Of a stretch of DNA of 64,000 bases, positions 34,237 through 45,954 are shown one piece after another (position 1 is the stretch's first letter; each line of letters opens with the position of its first letter). The notes beneath the pieces were generated by a model that was given only the letters and a program-made list of their open reading frames with translations, was not told the origin of the DNA and did not search any database. The translations under genes and the position numbers were made by a program. Origin of the DNA: Tolypeutes matacus (taxonomy: Eukaryota; Chordata; Mammalia; Cingulata; Chlamyphoridae). Where the stretch lies: positions 7,296,900-7,360,899 of the forward strand of contig JAKSZT010004976.1 of assembly GCA_026826555.1 (NCBI GenBank), given 5' to 3'.

Positions 34237-34361
34237 CCTCAGCAGAAAGACAAGCCATCACATTCGGGGGCCCTTTGGGGAGGGGGACACTGACACTCTC
34301 CAGTTCTGTCAGGGGGCTGGTCTGTCCACAAAGGGAGATAATCTCAACTTGTACATTGTCC
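34237..34361 (-). CDS. Internal coding exon of an unidentified gene (125 bp)
   Basis: On the minus strand, a branch-site-like 'ttctgac' and pyrimidine-rich stretch lead to the acceptor 'gggtgctctag'. The exon is open for 41 codons plus split codons and ends at a strong donor 'gctgagg|gtaagt'. It starts with the last base of a codon and ends with the first base of the next. The peptide reads DNVQVEIISLCGQTSPLTEL at its start and ends KGPPNVMACLSAE, without repeats or low complexity. The next exon I find on this strand, 7137-7265, supplies AG to complete that last codon, giving ...LSAE-ELDLMD... in frame. I do not recognise the protein. No signal peptide, membrane segment or catalytic motif is visible in this fragment. 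Confidence 0.68.
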
Positions 34362-35034
34362 CTAGAGCACCCAGCAAAAGTCAGAAAACAGAATAGGCAC
34401 TTGGTTGATATTTCCTGGAAGACAAGTAAAATGGTGCTTCCCAAGATTATCTCTGGCCCTCTGTGGAGGTGAAATTGGGGGCCAAGACCTGGGTTTTGAC
34501 ATTGAGCTTTTCTGAGCATAAAAGACAAACTCCTGGTCTACAGCTGGACCGAATGGACCTCTAGGAACTCAGGCCCCACACTCAGCCCTTTGTCCATCCC
34601 AGGAGTCACTGCTTGTTTCTCTGTCTGCCTCCCAGCAGCGATGGGCTCAGAGCCAGACTTCCAAGAGGAGGATCAATTGAGGAACCCCCTTGTTCAGTCT
34701 CAGACCGTAAATTCTTAGAACATCCCTGTCCATGGTTATGGGTGGCTCTTGGCGGCTCACCGGGGGCCAGAGAGAGTAAGGACTGTGGCTCTTGGGCTTA
34801 ACTTGGGTGAACTGGTGCCTCCTTCCAAGATTTCTATTCAACAATCTAGTTTGTCTGTTTTTTTTTTTTAAAAAAAGGCCTGAATAAACTTTTTTCAAAT
34901 AGGGTTTTAGCCATGATACTAAATGAGTCATCAGAAGTGAAAACTTGGGGATCATTTTAAGGAAGAATATAATTTTGGAACGGGAAAGGTCTTAGAGAGT
35001 ATATTGTATATTTCTAATATAAATTTCTTACAGT
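34362..35034. other. Intronic stretch, nothing recognised
   Basis: Begins with the acceptor region of the exon at 34237-34361. The rest looks unique. Confidence 0.4.
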
Positions 35035-35172
35035 ATATTTCTAATAGAAATATAATGTAAGCCACATAAGTGATTTCAGATTTTCTAGCAGAGGCATTAA
35101 AAAAAACTAAAAAGAAACAGGTGAAATTAAATGTAATAATATCTTAAACCAGTATATATTATCATTTCAACA
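35035..35172 (+). mobile_element. hAT-Charlie-type MITE fragment
   Basis: 'aatagaaatataatgtaagc', 'aaaaagaaacaggtgaaatt', 'atatattatcatttcaacat'. Same family as 1330-1495 and 42071-42367. Confidence 0.75.
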
Positions 35173-35468
35173 TAGACCATTTTTTAACAGCTTTATTAAG
35201 ACATAACTTATCTACCATATAACTCACCCATTCAAAGTATACAGTTAAATGGATTTTAGTATATTTACAGAGCCGCACAACCATCACCATATTCTAATTA
35301 TAGAATATTTTCATCACCCATACTCCATCGCCTAGCCCAAGGCAATCGCTTATCTACTCTCTGTCTCTATAATTCTGCCTATTCTGGGAATTTCACATAA
35401 AAGGAATCACACAATATCTGTCATTTAGTGTCCTGCTTCTTTCACCTCACACGATATTTTCAAGGGTC
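35173..35468 (-). mobile_element. L1M-type 3' UTR, antisense
   Basis: 'aacagctttattaagacata', 'aactcacccattcaaagtat', 'cgcacaaccatcaccatatt', 'gcctattctgggaatttcac' are the classic reverse of an L1M 3' UTR. Confidence 0.85.
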
Positions 35469-35484
35469 ATCACTGTGTATGGGA

Positions 35485-35632
35485 GGTAGTATTATTATCA
35501 CCCACAATTAAAAGATAAGAAAACGACAGCACAGAGAGGTAAAGCAACTCTCTCAAGATCACAGAGCTAGCAAGCGGCACAGTCAGCATCTGAACCCAGG
35601 CCATCTGGCTCCAGAACCCAGGCTCCCCTTCA
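35485..35632 (-). repeat. MIR SINE fragment
   Basis: 'aaaagataagaaaacgacag', 'cagagctagcaagcggcaca', 'atctgaacccaggccatctg'. Reverse MIR core and 5' half. Confidence 0.85.
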
Positions 35633-38029
35633 GAAGCATGGAACCCCGAGGTTGTCCAGCTCATGCCCTGTGAGGTCCCCTCTCCTTGGTGGATCCACAG
35701 ACCTCCCGGGCCATGCCTGCATGTTCTCCAGAATCACGCTTTCCAGCTCCAGAGAACATTTGTGGCCACTCCTGCCTAGATTTCCCACGCCAGAGGCATG
35801 AGTCAGGAAGACAAAACATTTTTTTCTTCCTTTTGCTTATGAATTATTACTTGTCATCACGCTTGTTGCACGAGCCACAAGGGTCTGGGTTTATTAAGTT
35901 GGAAGGAAAGCTGCTGAGTTTGTTGCTGAGGAGTGACAGATTCCACAATGCTTGGATTCACTGCCTTTGCCCCCAAAACTGTGCCCACCAACTGCCTGAA
36001 ATGTTTTCTGAGAAGTCCTAGCCCACCACAGCAAGCAGCACAGGGAGCGTAGGACAGGCCATTTCCCCATAGGTGGGCTCCTTCTTCCCCAGACTTGACT
36101 CATCAAAGAATAAGTAGGTTTCCCACAACCTGTCTAAGAAGCAGACAAAAAGAGCCCTCCGGAGCATCTGGGGTGACTGTGCAAAGGGAGCCAGACTCTG
36201 GTTAGAGTTGAAAGTGGAAGGATGTCAGGTCACTCAAGCAATGTCACCCATTATGGCACAAAGGGGACAGCCAGAGGTCATACTGCTGCCAGGAATGGGT
36301 ACAGATGTGTCTAGTTTGGCTCATGCAGTATTGTAAATGTTCCCCCACTTCATGTTAAAAGCCAGATTTCTGGCTTCTCTTAAAAATCTGGAAGACTTGG
36401 CAAGCTGGGCCTGAGCTCCTGCCAATTGGGTGCTGAGGGGAGCCTTGCCCCCCTCCGGATGGGGAAAGCCCCCTGATGCTCACCACAGTCCCCACCACTC
36501 CCTACTTCCTCATGCCCAGTCCTCTCCTGTCACCTGCATTACCTGCCTGGCCCACAGAGGCACTGAGTTTGCACCCCTGGTGTAGACACAGTATAGCGCC
36601 CCGGACTGGCCTGCTGGGCAGCACTAGCTCTACTCACCAGCCGCGTTTGGCCATGCTTGGTGCTGCAGTCAGCTTGTGTTCCTCCTTGTCTGTGACACCT
36701 TCCCTCTCTGCACTCTAGCCCCTTTTTTCTGTTCTTGCTCACATTTAATTCCGGAGTGTCAGATCTTATCATGTTTCTCTCTCCCACGTAAACGCCTCGT
36801 TTCTGCGTCCTCCATAAGCTCTCTGAGGACACGGCCACTTCATACACGTTTCTGGGCTCCTTTTCCTGCCAAGTTGGTTTGGGCCCATGGGAGGTACTCA
36901 CTGAGGGCAATGGGCAGGAGAAGGGACTCAGGGGGAACTCTGAAGGAGGGTGAGGGGAGACAGGCACGGCTGCACACAGATCCTTGTTGCGGTCCAACCA
37001 GTGCCCAGAACTCGGAAGGGCCCCGAGGGATGGACAACACGTGGTTCCGACAAGTGAAGAAGCTGATGATTCCAAATCAACCCCCACGAAACAGTTAGAG
37101 GCGCAGCGAATGGCAGACCGTGAGGCCCGAGGACCCAGGGCCGAGGATCCCTGCCTCTCTGCTCAGGCAGCACTGGGGTTTGTACCAAGACCATGATTCT
37201 TCAAAAGTGATTCATTAGGACGCGCCTTGCAAGCCTGGAGTCTGAAACCACTTCATGCCTCCCCTGATGTGAAAACGTCTTAAAATGACTTCCTCCTACA
37301 AGCAACAGCGGCAGGCCATTTACACTCAGCATGTTGGGTCACTGGTTGAAACTTCCTCGACTGTGGGAGGTGAAGACTTCAGGTCCGCCCCCCTCCTCCA
37401 TCCACTCCTACCCAAAAGGGCGCCAAGCCCATGGACCACCTGCGCCAAGGCCCAGGTGCCTCCCGGAAGCCATACCATTCTTTCTTTTGCCCAGGCCTCT
37501 GTCAGACCCCACGCTATTGCCTAATCCAGCGGGAAGACAAAGCATCCAGGAACTGCTCCAGATGTTTCCACATGACCTTGCTTCACTCCAAGAGGCAAAG
37601 TACCTATTGCGTAATTATATAAATTTCAGTGCACCCCCAGCTCGCACTGTGAGATTGTGAAATGAAGGACCACCTCTTCTGTGACTCTCTTGGGGATTTA
37701 CGACAGAGCTAGCAACACATTAATTCTAAATACATGTTAACCCCTTCCCCAACTGGAGGCTCTATGGAGGAGCCAACGAAGTTTATGGGGGTGGGAGGTG
37801 TGCACAATAAAAAACCGTTGCTAAGTATATGGATCTGGGTGGAGTCCTCTGCAGACCCCCGGGAAGATGGGTGGGGAGGTTCTCTGCCCAGTTCCCACAA
37901 TCAGGGAGAAGAAACCACCTACGAGGAATGCGCCAGAACAACTCAAGGGGAACTATCCGGAGAAGGTACTTCCCCTTCCAATTTTTGGCCTATTTTTTTC
38001 TTTCTTTAAGCTAAAATAGATGGAAAGCG
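35633..38029. other. Non-genic stretch, nothing recognised
   Basis: Unique-looking, with CpGs concentrated around 36.9-37.2 kb. The 182- and 140-codon frames at 36539-37098, on opposite strands, overlap each other and lack splice or start support. Confidence 0.4.
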
Positions 38030-38540
38030 GAAAGAGAACAGCTCTGAATATTCACTTATTGGAAAACATGAAACAAAACCGCTCTTGTCAGTTAGCTGAT
38101 TTCAACAGATGACAGCAATGGGTTAATTAGCACCTATTACCGCAAGTAAACTGTTACCCTGTCACGCAGCTGCTTTTTCTTCTTGCTCCCAGCTTTGGTT
38201 GCAAACACTTTGCTAAGCGTCTCCCCCATGCAAAGGTCACCTGAGTTCAAACTGCCTTGTATCTGCCCCTTCCACTGTTGAAATATTGTTTGGCTCCATT
38301 TCAAACCTAGTTATTTTGGCCCCCACGCCTCTTTAGTCTTCAATATATGGTTGTCTGGGGTAACATTTGCACTGGCTGACATGGCCCGCTGTGTCCAGAT
38401 ACAACGCTTGCCCCAGATGGTTGTAAAAGATAACGAGGAATTTATTAGGGGCTACACAAGGCGCTCTGTGTTTTCTTTGATGGAGTCAACCACCACCATA
38501 AATTTCAAACCCACACAGAGTGGCTGCACCCACAAGTAAT
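38030..38540. other. Candidate conserved non-coding element
   Basis: Repeat-free, and dense in words resembling transcription-factor sites: 'gggttaattagca' (homeodomain-like), 'caaaggtcacc' (nuclear-receptor half-site), 'cgcagctgc' (E-box). Base composition is balanced. Conservation cannot be judged from one sequence, so this is only a suggestion. Confidence 0.2.
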
Positions 38541-38809
38541 GCAGCCTGGCCACAGAGGAAGGCCGTTTGGGGTCCACACGTCACACGGCATTAGGCGTTC
38601 AGAAGGGGAAGAATCTGATCAGGGTGATTTTTTAAAAGTGAGCACGTGGGGTAAGATGAACTCTATGCACACTACCTGGGAAAATCACCTCACAGAAGCC
38701 AGCTACAGCGGATGCTGCCAAAGGCCTGCTCCGTGCCCCCATCTGTCCATTGGTGAGCCCCCTGCAGCCCTGCCCCAGTTTCCCACGGACAGAGTCCCTG
38801 CCTGACGGC

Positions 38810-39150
38810 TTTCTCCAGAGCCAGGGAGGGTGACCAGCACTGAAGGAACAGAAGAAGCATGGGAGACTGAATTCTGGGGGACGGGAGGGATGTGAGCCAC
38901 CCTCAACCAGTGGGGAAGTAGATTTGCCCTCGTGTGGGATATTCTGAGGTGTGCCCCACCTAGTCTTTCAGAGAGCCCACCACAGTGAACCTCAGTTGCC
39001 CATATAGCAGCATCCTGCTCACGGATGCACCTTCTATGGTCTTTTGTTCCCTGCTTTTTCTCACTTACCTCATTTCCTCTCTTATACTTTCCGGGATCAC
39101 CCTTGAACCCAAGGCCTTGTCTTAGAGTCTGCTTTTGGGGAAACCCAAAT
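38810..39150 (-). repeat. Ancient repeat, same family as 21740-21990
   Basis: Minus-strand text 'gtttccccaaaagcagactc' and 'taagacaaggccttgggttc' parallels the plus-strand copy at 21740. The donor-like 'gaaatgag|gtaagtg' inside it belongs to the repeat. The 151-codon frame across it is not a gene. Confidence 0.5.
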
Positions 39151-39574
39151 GAGGACACCAGCTAAACAGACAGGATTTAAATTCATGAGTTCCTGTTTTT
39201 CTGCCATGTCTGTGGCTTATTCCAAAGGGAATGCTTAGCTCCCGCTTACTGGCCCTCAGCGAAAGAGTGGGCACAGGGAGAATGCCAGAAGAGGGAGGGG
39301 CAACCCCAGCCCAACAGCAAAGAGTGGTCACACTGGCCTTTCCAAAGTGGTCAACTGTACCAGTGCCTCCCAAGACCGGGCATCTTTAAAACCTCTTTGC
39401 TCTCATTACCTTTCATTTAGAGGGTAAGATAGGTTTTCCATCTGAGCACCACATAGCATCTTCATGGGCAGCAGCATGGCAAAAGACGGGGAGAATAAAT
39501 AGGTTATCAGTTAGTGATGCCTGTAATGAGACCAGCATGGGAGAGCAGTGGCCAGAGTGCACTTCTCTACACAA

Positions 39575-39790
39575 AAGTGCAAGGACTTTGGAATCAGACA
39601 AACTTAAAAGAAAATAAAAATTCAACTCTGCCATTTACCAGATGTAAGATCTCAGGCATATTCATTTGCCAGTCTAGGCCTCAGGTTCCTCAGCTATGTG
39701 GATAATGATTTCTATCCCATACCGTGATCATGAAGAGTGTATATAATGATACGTGAATGCTACTGGCAGCCTCCTAGCTCAATAAACATT
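39575..39790 (+). repeat. MIR SINE
   Basis: Sense MIR: 'aaggactttggaatcagaca', 'tctgccatttaccagatgta', 'ctaggcctcaggttcctcag'. Confidence 0.8.
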
Positions 39791-40659
39791 GATTCCATTC
39801 AACACGAGGAGCCAGAGAGCTCTTTTATAAAAAGCATTTTGGATTTCTCAAGCAAATACAATATTGTCAAAAAGTACTTAATGTACGTAATGGCAAAGAC
39901 TCTCAAAAGGATTAGAAATTTTTTAGGAAAAGGTCTAGGATCATGAGCCTCTCCTTTCTGGCCCCACCTCCCTTCCAGTGGAATTTAATCCTTCAGGCAA
40001 AGACATTTGATTATAAATATACTAAAGGACATTTTCAAATAAACTAGCCATAATTCCCAGGTCCATTAAAAGGATGGAAGAAAGAAGATGCTGAGAAATG
40101 TTGCTGGTTTTGATAAAACATACTTTGAATAATTAACCAGCAACTATGCAAGTTGAGACTGTCTCCATTAGTTAATCGTTCTATTTAGAAAAGGGACTGT
40201 CCCATTTGGCATGCCAAGATGCAGACCATATCCCAATCTTGGGAATCTGATGCGCCTGACAATATGTGAATCCCAGCAATCATGATAGTGGAAAGTTGTG
40301 CAAGCGACAAGTTACTTGAAAACCTTGTGCAAATGGTATAAGCAGTGGTTTGGAAAATATGCTGGAAAGTTAGCTGCCCAAAACCAAAAATGGGAGCAAT
40401 TCAAGCCGTTTTCCGTTGCCAGCCAGGACACCAGTGCCTAGTACTGTGCCCAGCAGAACGGATACCAAACACACAGCTGTCAAATGATTTAACAGAGGAT
40501 TCTCCCCCAACCCCCTGCCCACTTGGAATGCCCTCAAGATGCACTTGAGGACGAAACATGGGGAAGGTGGCCTTTCAGATCAAGCAAGAGACAAGACAAG
40601 AGATGAAGACTCAAGGGGGTTGTGTGTCTCTCTTCCAAGGAAAAACCTCTGAACATGCC
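39791..40659. other. Non-genic stretch, nothing recognised
   Basis: Unique-looking. The transition into the Tigger element at the right is not sharp. Confidence 0.35.
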
Positions 40660-41675
40660 AAGGACAGGCAGTCCTCATGGTGCACGGCTCTGACAGGCCA
40701 AAGTTTCAATTGTCATGATGTAGTTGATTAACAGCAGTGCCCCAACCATGTGGTTTGCCTTTCGGTTACCCCGGGATTTCAAGCACGAGTAATTGCTAAA
40801 GGACAAACCTCGCTGACAGCCCTTCAGTCCACAACCCACTACATAAATAATAGATGTGTACCACGATCAGTGACAAAAATAGCAATCTTTGCAAAGTCCA
40901 TCATGGTGGTAACCGGTCATCAGTTATTCAGTCCACCGACAGCGAAGCATGCAGTTGTGTTGCCTTCTTGTCTCTCAGTGATAGACCCATAAAACCCTTC
41001 ACAAAAATGGAGAATTGAAAAAGGCACTTGACCAACAAAGATGAATGTGCAGTAAGAAACAATAAGTGATAATACTGGAAACGAAATTTGAATAGAACTT
41101 AAATGGTGTTATGGAAGAAAGAAGTTGACCCTAGGAATGTATAACACTGCTGCCATTTGAAAGACTCTAGATCTGCAGGCAGAGGTGAAATCCTGGGCAT
41201 AAATGAGGAAGGTGGCTGTGACAAAAAGGATGAAGATGCCCCAGAAGAAGTGACGCCAGCAAAAACTTCACATTAAAGGAACTCTTGGAGATATTTCACG
41301 GCACTGAAAACACAAAGGATTAAATGTGCAAAGCAGATCCCAACATTGAAAGGAATGCAACGATTTGCCAAGGCAGGGAAAAGATGTTGCACTGTTCAAA
41401 CTACTCTTGATAAGTTTTTTACAAAGAAGCAAAACACTGTAACTCTCATTTTTCTAATGTTTTAAATGACAGTGTACTAAATATTTTTACTATTTTTTTC
41501 ATTTTCCTAAATATTTAAAAACAACATCAAGAGAGCTTTTAATGATTAGACAAAAATTTAAAAGTTCACAGAAAAATCGTAATTTTTCCCATGGATTATT
41601 AAGATCGCGTTGCACAATTTCAGCTTTTACGTCATTTTTATGGTCCTGTACTACCCCATGGTGTGATTAAAAGAG
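40660..41675 (+). mobile_element. Tigger-type (pogo/Tc1-mariner) DNA transposon, internally deleted
   Basis: The left end 'aggcagtcctcatggtgcac' and 'ctttcggttaccccgggatt' resemble Tigger-type 5' sequence. The right part (41265-41450) translates, with a few indels, to the tail of a Tigger transposase: 'TLKELLEIFHGTEN', 'KADPNIERNAT', then 'DKFFTKK' with a stop soon after. The catalytic DDE core is missing, so this is a short, dead derivative. The 3' end is near 'ttttacgtcatttttatggt'. Edges are approximate. Confidence 0.65.
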
Positions 41676-41964
41676 TGCAGGCCCCCCAGAATTCTCTCAA
41701 AGTAGAGGTCCAACAAGAAGACAAACTTGCTTAGAGGTTGGTCCTGATTTCTGGCTCAAATAAATAAGAAAAATGCCAGCCACGTGATCAGTGGCCTTCA
41801 AGCCCTTTTATCTCTTTCTGCTAATGTGCAGTGCTCAGGATAAAAATGGACTGGCAAATAAGAAACAAAAAACATCCAGTGCAGGCAGACTGCTTTACCG
41901 TTTATGAGAAACACTGGTTTGGGGAATGGTTTTCCCCACCAGATGCTCTCAGGGGTGGCACTGG

Positions 41965-42065
41965 TACATGAGGCATTTAACACCCCTATTTTACAAAGGA
42001 GAACACTGAGGCTGACAGAAAATGAAGCACTTCCCCCAAACCACACAATTAGGAATTAAAAGACC
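41965..42065 (-). repeat. MIR SINE fragment
   Basis: 'cccctattttacaaaggaga', 'acactgaggctgacagaaaa'. Reverse MIR core. It ends next to the MITE. Confidence 0.7.
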
Positions 42066-42070
42066 TAGAA

Positions 42071-42367
42071 CAGTGCTGTCCAATAGATACATCATGGGAG
42101 CTACAAATGCAAGCCACATATGTCACTTCCAATTTTCTAATATTCACAATGAAAAGGTTTTTTAAAAAGGGAAGTTAATTTTAATGATATATTTTATTTA
42201 GGCCAATATATCAAAAATATGATCACTACAACATGTATTTCATAAAACAATCTTTAATGAGATCTCCATGCCTTTATACTAAGTCTTCAAAATCTGATGG
42301 GTATTTAGCACATTTCAAATGCTCGAGGGCCACACAAAACTAGAGGCTAGCATGTAGGACAGCACTG
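42071..42367 (+). mobile_element. Full-length hAT-Charlie-type MITE
   Basis: Begins 'cagtgctgtcc' and ends 'ggacagcactg', perfect 11-base terminal inverted repeats. Internal order matches the truncated copies at 1330 and 35035. 297 bp, no coding capacity. An 8-base target duplication is not evident any more. Confidence 0.85.
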
Positions 42368-43721
42368 GGAACTGTCTCCTGCCTGCAGGAATGAAAACTT
42401 CAGTGGCTGTGAGCCGCAGGTGTTTATCCATAAAATTATTACCTCAACAATTACACCCTCTCCTCCTAAAGAGTATTCTGAGAATGTCACAGATGACCAT
42501 AATGAGCTGAGGACATTCTGAAATTGGATTTAAAATTTTCTTTATTTTCTTTTTCACTCAGGAAACTATCAAGTAAAACAACTGAGGAGGTAACTTTGTT
42601 GAGGCTGAGTAAGAGGCTGCTTTATAGATGAGCAAGGAATGGTTTCTATACATAAGATGGATCTATACATAAGCTCCTCCTCGATGGAGCAGAGGAGGGC
42701 TCCAAGACGGAGCTGGCAACTGAATGGGGTCACCAGCCTTGCTTCCTAAGTGGCATATATTTTTCTATTTATATGTGACTAATGTATAGAATGGAATTGA
42801 TTTTTGTACATTAATCTGGTATCCAGCAATCTAGAAGAACTTCCTCATTAATTCTAATAATGTTTGTATATTCTCTTTGGGTTTTTTGTTTTGTTTTGTT
42901 TTTAATGTAGAAAAGCACAATATTTGTAAATAAATTTCTTGATTTTGAATACTTCTACCTTCAATTTATTTTTGTTTTTATTTTTTTATGTATTACATTG
43001 GCTACAACCTCAGGTAAAATATTGATTATAAGGGATGATATTGAGCATTCTTGCATTTCTGACTTTAAAGGAAATGTATTTAATGCATCTTAATTAACTA
43101 GTATATTTATTTTAGAGTTTTGTTAGATATGCTTTACCTCCCTGGTAATCCTGGTTTGCTGGTAGAGAGAAACAGAAACAGAGACAGAGAATGAATTTAA
43201 ATTTTTTAAATGTTTTTCTGCATCTATTGATATGCTCACATTTCTTTTTTTCTTTCTTGAGCTGTTCATCTGTTCATGAGATAAATTACATGAATGAGTT
43301 TAAATAAATGTATTTTTAAACTACTGATTAAAATCTTTAATAGTATACATCTCTTCAGGTTTTCAAAGTCTTCTATAGCCATGTTAAATTACCTTTCTAG
43401 AAAACTGTCAGTTTCATCTGAATTTCCCAATAAATTGGCAAAGGGTCACTTTTGTCCTGTGTCCTCCTTTTCATGCCTGATATTGTACATTTTTACTGAC
43501 TGGTCTTGTCAAGGAGACTGTGTATTTCATTATTCTTTATTAAGAAGCAAATTTTGGTTTTGGTGATTCTACTGGTAATAACTCTGCTTTCTGTTTTATT
43601 GATTCCACTCTTATCTTTTTTATTTCCTTCCATTTTCTTTGGTTTAATTTATCATTCCTTCCTTTAACTTACTTCTTAAGGTGAACAATTAAACTCATTT
43701 AGTTCTAGTCTTTCTCGATTC

Positions 43722-43798
43722 TGATATAACACAATACAATGCAATATAATATAGTATTACGCAATGTAACATAATAAAATGTGCATAACAAAGCTATA
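43722..43798 (+). repeat. Degenerate AT-rich tandem repeat
   Basis: Imperfect units such as 'acaatacaatgcaatataat' and 'acgcaatgtaacataataaa' suggest an old short tandem repeat of about 5-10 bases within the LINE. Confidence 0.5.
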
Positions 43799-44157
43799 AA
43801 TACCTCTCTTTGGTCAAAGAATTTAATCTGTGTGATGCTGAATCTGTGACATTTTTTGAGACTTGCCTTAATGGCCTAGTACAAGGTGAATTTGTATACA
43901 TGTTCCATTCTATATATGTTGAAAATAATATGTATTCTGTATTACCAGTGGTAAGATTCTATATATGTCCATCAGATCAAACCATTGTTCAAATCTTCTA
44001 TATCATTTGTGATTTTCGACTACTTGATTTGTCAGTTACTAAAAGAGTTGTACTAAAAATCTCTCAAGATGATTGTAAATTTGTTGGGTTTTTTTTTTTC
44101 CCAGTTTCTCCTCATTATTATGTCATTTTTTTTTTAATGATATTTCTACCTGTAATC

Positions 44158-44625
44158 TTTTTTTTTTTTTTTTTTAAGTTTATTTATTTACTTCATCCAT
44201 TTTAACCTCCCCCCTTCCCCATTTGATGTTTTGTGTCCATTCGCTGGGCAGTTCTCTGTGTCTGTTTCCTGCCATCTCTTCTCATCCTCCTACTCCAGTC
44301 TTCACCAGGATTCGATCCTGGAGACCTCCAATGTAGGAGAGAGGTGTTCTGCCACCTGTGCCACCGCGGTTCCTGGTTTTCGGAGCTTTCAGAGCTTTCG
44401 GAGCTTTCGGATCATCTCATCTTGTCTCTCCCCTACATCTCTCTCCTGTTACGTCATCATCTTGCTGCATGGCTCCCAGGGACTGGCGGCTCACCGGCAC
44501 ACAGAACCTGGCAGCCCATGCGCCTTCTATATATTTTTTTTATTTTACCAGGAGGTCCCGGGGATCGAACCCAAGTGCCTCCATATGGCAGACGGACGCC
44601 CAACCATTTGAGCCACATCCGCTCC
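44158..44625 (-). mobile_element. Dimeric DAS-type SINE, CpG-rich (young-looking)
   Basis: On the minus strand it opens with 'gagcggatgtggctcaaatg' (A-box region) and a canonical B-box 'gggttcgatcccc' (plus 44560-44572). A second module follows, with 'ggtggcacaggtggcagaac' and 'aggatcgaatcctggtga'. The A-rich tail is a T-run at 44158-44175. The linker holds a 12-base tandem array of 'gagctttcg' type (plus 44378-44412). Many CpGs survive, unlike in the copy at 4308, implying a more recent insertion. Both internal RNA polymerase III boxes look intact. Flanking target duplications are not obvious. Confidence 0.9.
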
Positions 44626-45240
44626 GCCCCCACCCCCCCCCCCGTCAGTTTTTACTTCATGTTATTTTGAGACTATGTTATTAAGGCTTAGAAGTTTAGA
44701 ATTGTTATCTCTTCCCAATGTTATATCTTCAGTTTACCATTACTGACTCTTTATTTCAAATAATAATTTTTGTCTTTAGATCTACTTTATTGGATATTAA
44801 TATAATGATACCTGGTCTCTTTTGTTTAGTATTTGCCTACGACATCTTTTCCATCCTTTTGATTTTAACCATCTGTGCTTTTATGGTGCAGATATGTCTC
44901 TTATAAACAGCATATAGAAAAAAATTTGATTTGTTTTCAAGATCCAACCTGTCCATTTGCATTTTTAAAAAATATTCATATTTGAATTTATTTCTACTAC
45001 CTCATTTTATGTTTTTATTTATCCTGTATTTTCTGTTCTTCTATTTGTTCTTTTCTCTCTTCTATGGATTGCCTGGGTTTTGTATATCAATTTTCTCCAT
45101 TATTGGTTTGGAAATCATATACCCTATTCTTATTTTTATAACCTCCCATAAATTTTAGTATGCACATTTAACTTAATAAAATACATTTTAACCAATAGAC
45201 CCACTTTCTTCTCCCAAAATACAAGGAATTAAAAGATCTG

Positions 45241-45954
45241 ATTAACTGCCCACACTGATCATACTAATACAGTCAATATTGGTTTCTAGAGTCTAAAACA
45301 TTTCAAACAAACTTTTACATATATTTTGCAGTACTGTAATTATATGAAGTTCTTGAGGGTTGAATTCTACTGAGAATTCCAGGGAAAAGACAGGATGCTT
45401 TCTCTGGAGTCCCAGGGTAATCACCAGGGAAGGCCTCACTAGTATGTTAAATTCTTGGAATGGGATTACTTGGGACATGAAAGAACCTTAAAACCACCTG
45501 GGGGCAGGTCAATAGGAAGCTTCTTTGGGGGAAGACTCCTCCTACCCCCAACCAGAGCCCAGGTCAAAAGAGAGGAGTTTCCTAGCATTTCCTTTTGTGA
45601 GGAGTTGCTCTATTACCTGGTCCCCCTTCCATGTCCGAGTCTCAGATCTAACTCCCTTGCCCACTTATAATTCCAGCTTTGTCTTCTGTTCTTGTGTGGC
45701 CGTTCAAAGGCACAAACACACCTTTTGTTTACCGAGATGGGCAAATGCCACAGGGAAGACAGAGCAGTCAGTGCCCACATGCCCCTCAGGTATTCCACTT
45801 CCTCTTTTATTTACAGCTCTGAGGATCTCTAACTTCCTTATAAGTTCAGCTCAGCTCTGATATTACCCAGCCTATCCTGTTGCTTTGGATCAGGAAGATT
45901 TCAGGTTATCTTGTCTTCTGGAGATCACCTAGCAGTCCCAATGACCTTCTGCAA
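45241..45954. other. Non-genic stretch, nothing recognised
   Basis: Unique-looking. The 111-codon frame at 45525-45860 has no splice or start support. Confidence 0.35.

Larger units (their letters stand above)
42750..45240 (-). mobile_element. Ancient L1-class LINE, antisense, split by a DAS SINE
   Basis: A long T-rich stretch reads on the minus strand as degraded L1. Recognisable antisense words include 'attgatatgctcacatttct', 'ttattgattccactcttatc', 'tatgtctcttataaacagca' and 'tgtccatttgcatttttaaa', in the usual order. All frames are broken. Whether it is L1M or the related HAL1 cannot be decided by eye. It is interrupted at 44158-44625. Confidence 0.65.

Noticed and set aside
36539..37098. 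Overlapping frames of 182 and 140 codons on opposite strands
   Set aside because: Mutually exclusive frames in GC-richer DNA; no splice, promoter or homology support.
38703..39158. 151-codon minus-strand frame with a good internal donor (gaaatgag|gtaagtg)
   Set aside because: The donor and frame lie in an ancient repeat also present at 21740-21990.
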